A stretch of DNA of 64,000 bases, from the NCBI RefSeq assembly GCF_000284595.1, contig NC_017671.1:1645001-1709000 (forward strand), written 5' to 3'. The notes below the pieces were generated by a model. It searched no databases and was not told the origin of the DNA. It saw nothing but the letters and a program-made list of their open reading frames with translations. A program made the translations under genes and the position numbers. This stretch comes from Stenotrophomonas maltophilia D457. GTDB taxonomy: Bacteria; Pseudomonadota; Gammaproteobacteria; Xanthomonadales; Xanthomonadaceae. Below, piece after piece: positions 27,524 to 37,087 of the stretch (the stretch's first letter is position 1; each line of letters starts with the position of its first letter).

Positions 27524-28997
27524 TCAAGCGGCCAGTGCCTCGGCGGGTTCATCCGCCATTGCCTCGGTATCCTCCGGGGCGTCCTGCTCCGGGCCTTCTT
27601 CCTGCGCGGCCTCCTGCGGGCCTTCGGCCTTGAAGATGGCGGGCATCCAGCCGGTGCCATCGGCCAGCCGCTCGGCCTCGCTGGCAATGTCGGCCTTCTT
27701 GAGCTTCGCCAGCCGGGTGACGAATTCCGGTGCAAACGCGCCCACGGCATCCAGAATCACGGCCTTGGAAACGTGCTTGAAGTAGCCTTCTGCGGTCGGC
27801 TTCCACCATGCGGCCATGTCGAGGCCCACGGCCTGCGCCAGTTCTGCGCCGGGCTGGTGCGGCGTGGCACGGGGCGTCACCACGTCCACCGTGGAAGCCA
27901 CGCACACGGCCAGCAGCCGCACCAGTTCGTCTTGCGACTTCGCCAGCAGCGCGGCGAACAGTTCGGCGCTGTCCTCCGGCAAGGCTTCCCCGGCTACCTG
28001 TTGCAGTTCGCGCAGCGCCACAGCGGCGGGCGACTCCGGCCAGTCCGGGGCCATGCCTTCCAGCCGGTCTTGCACTTTCAGGCTCACGCCCAGCGGCAGG
28101 TCGTGGCCGTGGTAGCTGTCCTGCAAAACCTTCTGCACCATGCCATGCACCAGCGCGGCCAGCGCGACGTGCGGATGCCGGGCCACTTCGATTTGCAGCG
28201 CCGCCGTGCGGTGGGCGCTCAACCGCTGCGCCAGCTGGTCGGACAGGCTCGCGGCCTTGGGCGGGTCGTCGGCGTCCTCGTGCTCCTCGTTGGCGGCTTC
28301 GCCTTCGGTGCTGCCGAAGCCGCGCCGCAGCTTTTCCAGCGTGCGCAGCGCCTTGGCCTCGGCTTCGCGCAGCAGGCCGCGATGAATAACAGCCTCGCCG
28401 TTGCGGTCGATGGTGACGATGGCACCGGCCACCTCGCGCACTTCGGGGGCGTAGCCTTGCAAGGCATTCTCCGCGTCTTGCAGTTCTCCGACCACCTGAT
28501 CGCGCCGCTGTTCCAGCTTCTCGGCCTTGGCCTCGTCCTCGGCGTCGCAGGCTTCTTCCAGTTCGGCGTCGATCTTTTCGAGGCGGGTTTCCAGCGAGGC
28601 GATGCGGCGGGCCTCGCGGGTGGTCGGCTCGCGGCGGTGGCGCGGGGCGTTCTGGAACGCCTGCCGTTCCTCGTAGGCCAGATGCGGCACGGCCTCCACC
28701 CATGCCCAGCCCTCGGCGCGCACGTCCTCGGCCAGCGTTGCCAGCTTGTCGCGCACGAGCGTTTCCAGCACTGCGGTATCGGTGAGGTAGGTTCCGGCAT
28801 CGCCTTCCGCGAACAGGTCGCGGCGGATGCCGCCGCCTGCCTGCCGGTAGGCGTCCAGCCCGACGAAGCGCACCAGCGCGTGCGCGGCGTCGATTTCGCG
28901 CTCGGTCAGGCGCTCGCGCAGCTTGGACGGGCTGCGCTGCCATTCCGGCGCACCATAGAACGTGGCTTCCTGCGCGGCGTGGTCGTCGGCGAAGGGA
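27524..28997 (-). pseudogene. ParB-like partition protein, C-terminal part only
   Basis: About 490 codons similar to the central and C-terminal parts of large ParB/RepB/Spo0J-like proteins of ICEs and plasmids. They include the DNA-binding-side region (LRERLTEREIDAAHALVRFVGL), a long coiled coil (RIASLETRLEKIDAELEEACDAED, in parts) and an acidic tail. The N-terminal ParB nuclease/CTPase domain is missing. Upstream, the frame runs on into unrelated DNA (about 29000-29233) and then into a pump-gene remnant, so the long open frame to 29362 is a chance fusion. It is probably a deletion product of an element partition gene. The exact breakpoint is uncertain. Confidence 0.65.
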
Positions 28998-29233
28998 CAC
29001 AGCAAGACCGCCCCCTCACGCCACCCACGCACGCCGGTTTTCGGCAAGCGGAGCGCGCAGGCACGGATCAGCGAGCCGGGCCGGAGGCGCCAGCGATGGA
29101 AGCCCGACAGGGGCGAGACTCGCGCAGCGAGGCTCAATGCGCAGCACGACAGCGCGACGGCGGCACGCCGGGACGCCCGACTGCTTGGGACAGGACTACT
29201 CGTTGTCGGTCTTGCGCGGCTCGATGTGCAACT

Positions 29234-29715
29234 GTCCTTGACGTGCAGCCGGGCGTAGTTGCGAAGGTACAGCGTGTCGTACTGCTTATCGGGCGATGTC
29301 AGGTGCACCACCATCAGGAAGGCGGGGGACTGCTTTTGGACGGTGATGCCCTGGCGCACCACATCGCGGGCAGCCGGGCCTGAGCCTGGGCGACGCGGTT
29401 TTGTACCCGCACCGTCGCGTCATCGGCGTTGATGCCAGAACGGAAGGTGACCGTGGTCACCAGCACGCCGTCGGAGCCGGCGACAGACTTGATGTACATC
29501 ATGCCTTCGACGCCGTTGATCTGCTCCTCCAGGGGTGTCGCCACGGTCTCGGCAATCACCTTGGGGTTGGCGCCCGGATACACGGCGCGCACCACGACCT
29601 TGGGATATTCGCTGATCGGCAGCGCCGGGATCGCGAGCAGGCCCGAGACGAAGATGACGATCGACAGCACAGCCGCGAAGATCGGCCTGTCCATGAAGAA
29701 CTTGGAGAGGTCCAT
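29234..29715 (-). pseudogene. MexF-like RND efflux pump, 5' fragment with frameshift
   Basis: The first 130 codons read as an RND permease start (MDLSKFFMDRPIFAAVLSI, YPKVVVRAVYPGANPKVIAE, in parts) up to QNRVAQAQARLPA. The homology then continues one frame away (VRQGITVQKQSPAFLMVVHL to ARLHVKD), consistent with loss of one G near 29370. It breaks off at about 29234 where foreign DNA joins. About 160 of some 1050 codons remain. It cannot work. Confidence 0.85.
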
Positions 29716-29807
29716 GGGCTAATACCTTGAAAGGAGTCCAGGGGGAAGCGCGCCGCGCCGCTCGTTGTGTGATACGTCCGATCGGTGGCGCGCTCCGGCG
29801 TGGTGCT

Positions 29808-31004
29808 TCATTTGGTGGCGGACGCGGGCGCCGCAGCAGCCACCATGGGCACCGCCGTGGCCTGCACAGGCATGCCCGGCAAGAACACCTTCTGCGCGCC
29901 GTTGACGATCACGCGGTCGCCCGCCGCCAGCCCCCCTCGCACGATGCGCAGCCAATGGGAACTGCCACCCAGTTTCACATCACGTCGCTGCGCCAGTCCA
30001 TCCTTGTCTACGATGTAGACGTAGTTACGGTCGTGGTCGGTCAGCACCGCCTTGTCGTCGATCAACACGGCCGAGAATTCGCCGCTGCCGACCAGTCGCA
30101 CGCGGGTATAGAGGCCCGGCGTGAAAACGCGATCCTTGTTGTCCAGCACCGCGCGCACGGCGATCGTGCCGCTGCCCCGGTCCACCTGGTTGTCGAGGAA
30201 GTCCACCGTGCCGGTGTGAGAGAAGTCCGCCTTGTCCGCCAGGGCGATCTGGACCGGCAGCTGGCCGCCTCGCTCGCTGGGGCGCTCTCCCTTGCGCGCC
30301 ATGCGCGAGTAGCGCAGGAACGCCTTCTCATCGGCCTCAAAGTAGGTATAGACCCTGTCCTGGAACACGATGGTGGTTAGCACACTGGCTGCATCGCTGG
30401 CGGCCACCAGGTTGCCTGCGGTAAAGCGGGCACGGCTGGCGCGCCCGTTGATGGGCGAGCGCACTTGGGTCCTCTCCAGGTTCAACTGCGCCGTCTCCAC
30501 CGCAGCCTGCGCGGCCTGCACCTCAGCCTGCGCGGACTCGTCAGCGGCGCGGCGCTGCTCCCAGGCCTCGGTGGAGACAGCCTGCTGCTCGACCAGCACC
30601 TTGGCACGTTGCGCCTCGCTTCTGCTGCGGCCGGCTTCGCTGCGCGCCCGGGTCAATTGCGCCTGGGCCCGGGCCAGTTCCGCGCGGTAGCTTCGGGCAT
30701 CGATCATGAAGAGCACATCGCCCTTCTTGACCTCGTCTCCTTCGCGATAGGCGACCCGCTCGACGTAGCCAGACACCCGTGGGCGCAGCTCGACGCTCTC
30801 GATGGCTTCGATGCGTCCGTTGTATTCGTCCCATTACGTGATGGGCTTGATCTCGACCTGCGCGACGCTGACTTGCGGCGGCGGTGGATGGCCTCCGGCG
30901 CCAGCTCCGGCGTTCTCTTTACAACCTGCGAGCGCCATCGCGCTGAGGGAGATCAGTATCCAAAGCAGGCGCACGCCGCGAGGGTCGGAGCTGGAAGTCG
31001 TCAT
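29808..31004 (-). pseudogene. MexE-like RND adaptor with an internal stop codon
   Basis: The lipoprotein-type start (MTTSSSDPRG, then SAMALAGCKE with lipobox Cys) leads to QVEIKPIT. A TAA at 30834-30836 interrupts the same frame, which goes on WDEYNGRIEAIESVELRPRV and through the complete adaptor (barrel-sandwich hybrid SYRAELARAQAQL to the C-terminal PGMPVQA). Close relatives have a Glu codon at this place, so a single GAA to TAA change would explain it. The start is at 31004. It is followed by the broken pump gene, so the whole MexEF-type system is dead. Confidence 0.88.
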
Positions 31005-31297
31005 CTGAACAGGTTCCGTGGTCAGGTCGTAAAGCGAATGAAGCGAGCGCGATCGCGCTGCACGCTGTCCCCTGACGCTGCTTTCTTGGCAGCGCAAGAC
31101 CATGAGCGACAGATGCGGCAGAGATCGAATCCCGTTGGTTGTCGGCTTCTCGTCTCGTCGCAGAACGCGCGCGCAAACCGACCTCGGCGGCATTACAAAG
31201 CCTCAAAACTTGAGGTCAAGCGATATCGACGTTCTGATTCGCGCCGTTGCGGATTGGTCCGCCGCGTCGCATTTTTGGACGGCTCTTGAGCCGCCGG

Positions 31298-33145
31298 TTA
31301 CGCGAGAAGTGACAAGTAAGGATTGTTCGGTGGTGGCTCTGCGAACAGGAGCCGAACATCGTGCAATAGATAGCCATACAGGCGGCGGGACTTCCTGGGG
31401 CCTGTGACATCGCACGTCCAGATGTTCAGGCCCCTGGGCTTTTTGCGATGCAGTTGCAGGCGCTCGAAGCGCTTTTGTACCCATTGCCAATCCTGCTGGT
31501 TCTCCTGCTTGGCGAGAGTCCCGACCTGGGGGTGTTCTTGTGCGTAGCGTTGGAATACCCCGGGGCTGACCAGGTAGGCCGTGTCGCCCACCGTATGCAC
31601 GAGCGCCTTCGCGTCGTTGATGACCAGCCGGCGGGTAGCGATACCTTGTTTCAGCCACGCCATGAAGTGCTCGCCCGATGGCTGCGCCGACGAGGACGTG
31701 GGCACCGGCGCTGATGACGGCACGGGCACCATCGAGGTTGGCGGTGGCGTTTGAGGGCCAGCGGCGGGTGCGTCGCCCGAGACGGCTTCCGCATCCTGTT
31801 GGGGAACAAGCAAATCGCCGATTCCTACCATCGCCAGCAGGTCCTCCATGACATCGGGTGCGGCTTGTGCGGCAGGCAAGTGAACCGGAGTCGCGGCGTC
31901 GACGCCCTCCCATGGAAGGGACTCTTGATCGTCGGTGGCTGGCTTTGCCGTCATTGCCGGCGAGGGCACCAAGGCATCGGCATTGTTGGGTGCCGGTGTC
32001 CCGTCGATTGCCACTGCCCCTGCGAAGGGCGCTGGCCGCTCTCCAGACTCCCAAATCAGCGCGGGAGCGAGACGCAGCAGGGTGAATGAGTGGGACCAGC
32101 CAGTCGTGCTGGTCACGGTCGCGCGCCAGACCGCCTTGCCGTCCGGCGTCGGTTGCAACATGCCGTGATCCTGCAGCACGTTGAAGACGGCGGTGTTGCT
32201 CGCGGGGATGCCGTCGACGCCTAGTGACAGCAGGTGCGCACGCAGCTTGTCCGAGACCGTCTTGCTTACCAGCCACAAGGCATCCTCGGTGATCCAGCCA
32301 TCGGAGGCTTCCGGCTGGTTCAGCTTCAACTGTTCCTTGAGCAGGTAGCGCAGCCCGTCGAGCAACTTGCGCTGCAGCGCATGCTTGTGTGCAGCCATGG
32401 CGCGGGCCGGATCGCCGCCCAGTTCCTGGGCCACCGAAGCCCGGTCGGCCTGCACGACAAGTTCGCCCAGCACGCCGGCGCGCTCGTACTGGCCGGCCAG
32501 GACGTAGAGCAGCGGTCCCCACAGGTCGGGATAGCCACTGAGCCAGTCCAGGGCATCACGGTCGAGCAGTTGACGGTAGAGTAAACCTGTCGCGGCGCTG
32601 TGGAGCCGATATTCCCGATCGTCGCGGTAGCGGAAGCGGTATGGCTGGTGCAGCGGGCCGTGCCAGGGGTGCCACAGCGAGCCGTCGGACAGTTCGACGT
32701 GCAGATCGACGGCGATCTTGCCGATGTCGTGCAGCAGCGCGGCATAAGCGACTGCGGCAGTCCAGGCTTCAGACTGCGCCGCCTGGTCTTCGGGACTGCC
32801 GCCAATGGGCAGCAGATGGGACTGCCGCAGCTTGAGCGCATAGGCGACGATCTCCAACCCGTGATCCAGCATGCCGCCGGGGTAAGCGTGGTGATGGCTT
32901 TCCGATGCGGGGAATTGTTGGACCAACTCGGCGTAGTGCTCCAGCGGCGTGCGGTATAGGGTGGCGAACTGCCGCCGCGACAGCGACGTGCGCTGCCAGA
33001 TGTGTTCCAGCAGCTTCTGCCGGCGCGGTGTTGCCAGCAGCGATGCGGCCGATTCGGGCCGCAGCAACCCTTTCGGGAGGTCGGTGGCGGGCGCTGGCGA
33101 CGGGGCAGCGACCGGGGGCCGTTTTCGCTGGAACAGGGAGAGCAT
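31298..33145 (-). CDS. MobH-family relaxase (TraI_2)
   Basis: 615 residues. It nicks the origin of transfer and leads the strand during conjugation. The MobH signature FPASESHHHAYPGGMLDHGL is at residues 79-98, and an HD metal motif LLHDIGKIAVDL is at 137-148. A C-terminal DUF1528-type winged region ends the protein (MAWLKQGIATRRLVINDAKA, LFAEPP). The start at 33143-33145 is the first Met of the conserved MLSLFQ N-terminus. It is separated from the TraG block by a toxin-antitoxin pair on the other strand. Confidence 0.9.
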   Translation of the reverse strand: MLSLFQRKRPPVAAPSPAPATDLPKGLLRPESAASLLATPRRQKLLEHIWQRTSLSRRQFATLYRTPLEHYAELVQQFPASESHHHAYPGGMLDHGLEIVAYALKLRQSHLLPIGGSPEDQAAQSEAWTAAVAYAALLHDIGKIAVDLHVELSDGSLWHPWHGPLHQPYRFRYRDDREYRLHSAATGLLYRQLLDRDALDWLSGYPDLWGPLLYVLAGQYERAGVLGELVVQADRASVAQELGGDPARAMAAHKHALQRKLLDGLRYLLKEQLKLNQPEASDGWITEDALWLVSKTVSDKLRAHLLSLGVDGIPASNTAVFNVLQDHGMLQPTPDGKAVWRATVTSTTGWSHSFTLLRLAPALIWESGERPAPFAGAVAIDGTPAPNNADALVPSPAMTAKPATDDQESLPWEGVDAATPVHLPAAQAAPDVMEDLLAMVGIGDLLVPQQDAEAVSGDAPAAGPQTPPPTSMVPVPSSAPVPTSSSAQPSGEHFMAWLKQGIATRRLVINDAKALVHTVGDTAYLVSPGVFQRYAQEHPQVGTLAKQENQQDWQWVQKRFERLQLHRKKPRGLNIWTCDVTGPRKSRRLYGYLLHDVRLLFAEPPPNNPYLSLLA

Positions 33146-33388
33146 GCGGGTGTCCTCTGGGGGGCCGGCCGGGAGGCCTTTTCGCCTTTTCGAGGTAGGG
33201 CCTTTCCCCTTGCACCCCATTCCCTTGCCGTTTCGGCCCTTTGGCCTTTAACCGTTTCGGTATAGCCGGGCCTGGGTTGCGTCTCCAGCGTCAATGTGGA
33301 ACCCGCACGAATGGATTGGACGGAGACCTGGCGCTGGCCCCTGCCTATGCTGCGGGGACGCTACCCCCGGCAGGTAGGCTCTCGCTCA

Positions 33389-33427
33389 GGCGACTAAGTT
33401 GACAAATGCGACAAGGGCGACTAAAGT
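33389..33427 (+). promoter_or_regulatory. Promoter with direct repeats of the DUF2384/RES pair
   Basis: TTGACA (33399-33404), 17 bases, TAAAGT (33422-33427). The word GGCGACTAA occurs at 33389-33397 and 33416-33424, flanking the -35 and covering the -10, with a partial copy GCGACAAGG between. It is a likely antitoxin operator. Confidence 0.65.
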
Positions 33428-33460
33428 GAATCCTGTCTCAAACCTGCTTGGGAGATGACC

Positions 33461-34087
33461 ATGCCCACCGCCATTGAATTCATTGCCGATCGTCTGCCGC
33501 GCGTCACCGTGGAGGACGTGCGCCGTTTCGCGGATACCGTTGAAATCCGGGATGCGCCGGCTTTCGCGGCCGAGTTGCAGGCGTTCATTCACGAGCGCGT
33601 GGAGGCGGTAAAACTGCCAGCCAACCTCGAAGGCGAAACGGTGGAGCAGGCCCTGGCGCGCAAGGCGGCCGCGCTGCGCACCGAAACGCGCTGGACCCCG
33701 ACTGAAACCGACGTCCAGCGAGGCCGCGCCGTGTTGCTGGAATCCTTCAACCAGCCGCACAACCTGCCGATCCCCGAGTACGCCAAGCTGGCGGACAAGT
33801 CGCGCCAGCAGATCTACAAGGACATCCTCGCGCGCCGGCTGCTGGCGCTGAATGTGGGGCCGCGCGGCCAGAAGCTGCCCGACTGGCAGCTCGACCCGGT
33901 GAAGCAGCAGTTGACCCAAACCGTGCTTCAAGAGGTCGAGGGCATCGACCACTGGACGATCTACCGCGCACTATCCGAACCGCTCGAAGGCTTGGGCGGA
34001 CGCTCGCCGGTGGATGCGGTGACGCATGGCACAATCGATGACGTGGCCGAAGCGGTGTTCAACGTGCTGGGCGTCCAGGTGCATTGA
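33461..34087 (+). CDS. Xre/MbcA/ParS-like antitoxin (DUF2384 type)
   Basis: 208 residues. An N-terminal region (residues 1-90) is variable. A helical DNA-binding segment follows (YAKLADKSRQQIYKDILARRL). The C-terminus looks like the toxin-binding domain of DUF2384 proteins (EGIDHWTIYRALSEPLEGLGGRSPVDAV, in parts). The ATG at 33461 is chosen because GGAG lies 6 bases upstream; an ATG at 33455 is in frame. The RES gene begins 12 bases downstream. It is inferred to neutralise the RES toxin and to repress the pair. Confidence 0.8.
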   Translation: MPTAIEFIADRLPRVTVEDVRRFADTVEIRDAPAFAAELQAFIHERVEAVKLPANLEGETVEQALARKAAALRTETRWTPTETDVQRGRAVLLESFNQPHNLPIPEYAKLADKSRQQIYKDILARRLLALNVGPRGQKLPDWQLDPVKQQLTQTVLQEVEGIDHWTIYRALSEPLEGLGGRSPVDAVTHGTIDDVAEAVFNVLGVQVH

Positions 34088-34099
34088 GGCAAGACCGCC

Positions 34100-34732
34100 A
34101 TGAGCCGCGAACTGCCCTTGTTCTTGATCGATGCGGGTGAACTGCTCCAGCATGTGAGCCGCGTCGTCTATCGGGGCAGCCCGCTGTACTATGGCCGCAG
34201 CGGCACCAATCGCTACGACGACCCGGCGCGGACCTACGGCGTGCTCTACCTGGGCCGCGACCTGTCCACGGCGCTGATGGAGTCGGTGTTTCACAAGCAC
34301 CAGTGGCTGGCGGACGAGAAGCGCTCGATTGCGCTGAAGGAAGTCGAGAGCCGGCTCGTGCGGGCCGTGGGGGTCCTGGACGACGTGCGCTTGGCCGATC
34401 TCACGGCCGAGGGTGTCATGGCGGGTTACTTCGGCCTGAACCTGGAACAGTTGGCCAGCCGCGACTACACGCACACGCAGCAGGTGTCCGCCCAGGTGCA
34501 TGCGATGCTCGGCGATGATGGCCAGCCGCTGTTCGACGGGGTGCTCTATCCGTCGCGCAACAACTATCCCGCCAAGAGCATCGCCCTGTTCGAGCGTGCG
34601 GCAGCAAGAGTCGGCGTTGTCGATGACATCGACCTGGTGGACCATGTGGACTGGCCGCGCTTCGTTGCCACGTATCGCGTCGGCGTGGAGCCTGATCCCG
34701 GGCCGGTGGAACCGGATGACGAAGCGTCCTGA
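34100..34732 (+). CDS. RES-domain toxin
   Basis: 210 residues. The RES domain shows YRGSPLYYGRSGTNRYDDP with the catalytic Arg, then GVLYLGRDLSTALMESVFH with a conserved Glu, and DGVLYPSRNN near the end. Family toxins degrade NAD+ and stop growth. It lies directly after the antitoxin gene. In an ICE such a pair can stabilise the element or act in abortive infection. Confidence 0.85.
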   Translation: MSRELPLFLIDAGELLQHVSRVVYRGSPLYYGRSGTNRYDDPARTYGVLYLGRDLSTALMESVFHKHQWLADEKRSIALKEVESRLVRAVGVLDDVRLADLTAEGVMAGYFGLNLEQLASRDYTHTQQVSAQVHAMLGDDGQPLFDGVLYPSRNNYPAKSIALFERAAARVGVVDDIDLVDHVDWPRFVATYRVGVEPDPGPVEPDDEAS

Positions 34733-34816
34733 AGCGGCAAGAGAGCACATTGAAGCCCCAAACAGAATGAAATGGACCAAACTGGAATAGGCATCCCTCT
34801 GTAGCAGGAGACGACC

Positions 34817-35182
34817 ATGAACACCACGACCCGCATCAGCACCGCAGAACGCCTCGGCCGCACCTTTGGCCGCGGATGGCGCGCCTACGCGCGCGGCGAA
34901 CGTCGGGCGTCGAACTGGTTGGTGTCCAAGGGGGTGCCGGCGGCCGTTGCCACCGCGCTCGTGTGGGTGGTCAAGCTGTCTGTGGTGGGATTGCTGCTCT
35001 ACGTTGCTTTTTGGTTCGCACTCGTGTTGTTGGGCGTCGTGGCGGCGGCGTGGGCTGCTGCTGCCAATACCTCTGACGAGGACGAGTGGCCTTTCACCGA
35101 TCTCACAGAACTGCGCAAGACACCGGGCTACGATCCCAATCTGTACAACGATACGTCGCACGAGTTGTACACCGACGACTGA
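34817..35182 (+). CDS. DUF3742 membrane protein of ICE core
   Basis: 121 residues with a basic N-terminus (RLGRTFGRGWRAYARGERRASNWL) and two close transmembrane helices (residues about 45-80). A polar tail with DEDEWPFTDLTELRKTPGYD follows. DUF3742 genes sit beside traG in PAGI-2/PFGI-1-like elements. The function is unknown. It converges with the TraG operon, 11 bases between stops. Confidence 0.72.
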   Translation: MNTTTRISTAERLGRTFGRGWRAYARGERRASNWLVSKGVPAAVATALVWVVKLSVVGLLLYVAFWFALVLLGVVAAAWAAAANTSDEDEWPFTDLTELRKTPGYDPNLYNDTSHELYTDD

Positions 35183-35193
35183 CGGACTCCGGG

Positions 35194-36714
35194 CTACTTC
35201 AGCTTGCCTCCCGTGAGTGCCCCAGCCCCCTTGCCCCCGGCTTGGCCGGCGCTCTTGCTCCCGTCCGACAACCCCTGAATGGCATGTCCCGCCCGAATTC
35301 CAACCCAGGTCAGGCTTGCCAGCCAGAATCCTGGCAGCACCAGGAACATCGTGCCCGCGACGAACATCAAGAGCATGTCGCCGAACGCATTGTTCAGCCC
35401 CACCAGCGGGTCGAAGTTCGTGTGTGGCCGGTTCCAGCCAAAGCCCCAGCCATAGAGCGCATCGAGGATAGTGCTGTCGATCCAGCGAGCGAGCTGGAAC
35501 CAGAAATCCACGAAGAACAGCGCGAATTGCACGACGCTGACCGTGACGACCGTCTTCAGGTCATAGGTGCCCACGACCAGCACGAGCGGGATGCAGATGA
35601 CCAGCGCCATCTTGAGCAAGGCGAGGACCATGGGTAGAGACTGTCTCACGACGTCCATGGCGGGAAACGCGGCAATCGCGCCGACGGCCATCCCAACGTC
35701 TCCCGTGGCCCGTGTCACGATGTTCGGCAAGGTCTTGTCGATCTGGCCTCCGTAGTCCGTATAGACGCTGCCCTGGTTCAACTTCTGCTGCCGCGGTGAC
35801 GCGATGGCTCGGATCACCGAGTCGTCCACCTCGGCCCGGCTCAGGAACCCGGCCCAGCCCGCCAGGCGACTCAACAGGCTCGGGTCCACCTGACCCAGCA
35901 GGCGTGCCCGCAGGCCGTTACTTCCATCGCTCCACCACTGGCGGCAGGTCGGGTAGCCGCCACCGCTGGCCACCTGCGCAAGCCCTGCGTCGCGGGTGCT
36001 GTCATAGGGCCAGTCCTCGCGTGGGGTGCTGGAACGGTATGTGTCGTAGTAGCCGTTCGTGTCGGTGAAGAACCGCGATCCGATCCAGGTCACGTCGTGC
36101 ATCTGCTGCTCATCGAGCTGAGGGCGCTGCATGAACAATTTGGCCCGTGCAGGCCCATAGCAATCCCGCGAGAAATCCGCTACTTCCTGAGCCAGCACCG
36201 GGTCATCGATGCGCGTAGCGTCGATCTCCATGCGCATCTGCCGCAGGTCCGTGCCGCACGGGATCGCTGCCACCGAAGCGCCCGTGACGGCGCGCGAGAG
36301 CGCGTGCATGAACGCCCACCACACCGGCACCTTCGCCGACTGGTTGTTGATGGTGCTGAAGGACTGCGACCAGCCGGTATCCCCGGGCTGCGCCACGCTG
36401 ACCTGGCACTGGGCCGAGCGCGAGCTGTCGTACTGGATGGTGTTCAGGTCCACGTCGATGAACGGAATGCCGGCGAACATCACCACCACGATGGCGACGA
36501 AGACCCGGTTCTCGATGCGGGCGGCGCTCAGCACGCCTTTGTTGCCCTCGTCGGCGCCTTCCGCACGGGCCTTCAACCACTCCTGCACGATGATGGCGAC
36601 GAAAGGCAGCGCGAATACCCCGCTGGATACGAGGACCGCCCAGATGCCGTTGTTGACGATCCAGGACACGAGGGTTAGGTAGTACTCCAGGTAGTCGGTC
36701 GTGAAAAGCGTCAT
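35194..36714 (-). CDS. traG: TraG-like mating-pair/entry protein (N-terminal TraG domain)
   Basis: 506 residues, an inner-membrane protein similar to the N-terminal membrane part of F-plasmid TraG. Segments near residues 12-45, 73-92 and three or four after 340 are hydrophobic (VLALLKMALVICIPLVLVVG). A Cys-containing periplasmic stretch lies between. In this ICE class the protein is full length at about 500 residues and is thought to serve mating-pair stabilisation. It is the last gene of the long minus-strand transfer operon. Confidence 0.87.
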   Translation of the reverse strand: MTLFTTDYLEYYLTLVSWIVNNGIWAVLVSSGVFALPFVAIIVQEWLKARAEGADEGNKGVLSAARIENRVFVAIVVVMFAGIPFIDVDLNTIQYDSSRSAQCQVSVAQPGDTGWSQSFSTINNQSAKVPVWWAFMHALSRAVTGASVAAIPCGTDLRQMRMEIDATRIDDPVLAQEVADFSRDCYGPARAKLFMQRPQLDEQQMHDVTWIGSRFFTDTNGYYDTYRSSTPREDWPYDSTRDAGLAQVASGGGYPTCRQWWSDGSNGLRARLLGQVDPSLLSRLAGWAGFLSRAEVDDSVIRAIASPRQQKLNQGSVYTDYGGQIDKTLPNIVTRATGDVGMAVGAIAAFPAMDVVRQSLPMVLALLKMALVICIPLVLVVGTYDLKTVVTVSVVQFALFFVDFWFQLARWIDSTILDALYGWGFGWNRPHTNFDPLVGLNNAFGDMLLMFVAGTMFLVLPGFWLASLTWVGIRAGHAIQGLSDGSKSAGQAGGKGAGALTGGKLK

Positions 36715-36727
36715 GGCCTCGATCCCC

Positions 36728-37087
36728 TCAAGCGGCCTGCATCAACAGGCTGGCTTCCAGCGCCACGATGGCAACAATGCCGGCGACCTCAGCGCGAATC
36801 AGCCGGCGTCGGGCCAGCGTGCTGTCCTCGCGCGCCAGCAGCCGCCGCCGCATCCAGACCCAGCCGCAGGCCGTCGCCCCGTACAGGAACAACCGCCACA
36901 CGAAGAAGTAGCCCGATGCGGCCGCGAGCCACCGCTCCCAGCCGGCCACGCTGCCAACGAGATAGATGCCGGCGATGTTGGCGCCCACCGCAGCGGCGAC
37001 GATCACGGCCGCCCACAGCAGTGCTTTCGCCGCACGCCGGCTGATGAGCCAGCGCAAGGGGCGCCAGGCCATGCGCTCCGCGCTCAT
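36728..37087 (-). CDS. Small ICE membrane protein, unrecognised family
   Basis: 119 residues with three or four predicted membrane helices (ALLWAAVIVAAAVGANIAGIYLV in part, AASGYFFVWRLFLYGAT, AEVAGIVAIVALEASLL). The start overlaps the stop of the preceding gene by 4 bases, so it is coupled. Homologues at this place in related elements are labelled hypothetical. I see no catalytic motif. Confidence 0.72.
   Translation of the reverse strand: MSAERMAWRPLRWLISRRAAKALLWAAVIVAAAVGANIAGIYLVGSVAGWERWLAAASGYFFVWRLFLYGATACGWVWMRRRLLAREDSTLARRRLIRAEVAGIVAIVALEASLLMQAA

Noticed and set aside
27773-29383. 536-codon plus-strand frame opposite the parB remnant
   Set aside because: No domain is visible; it is a product of GC bias.
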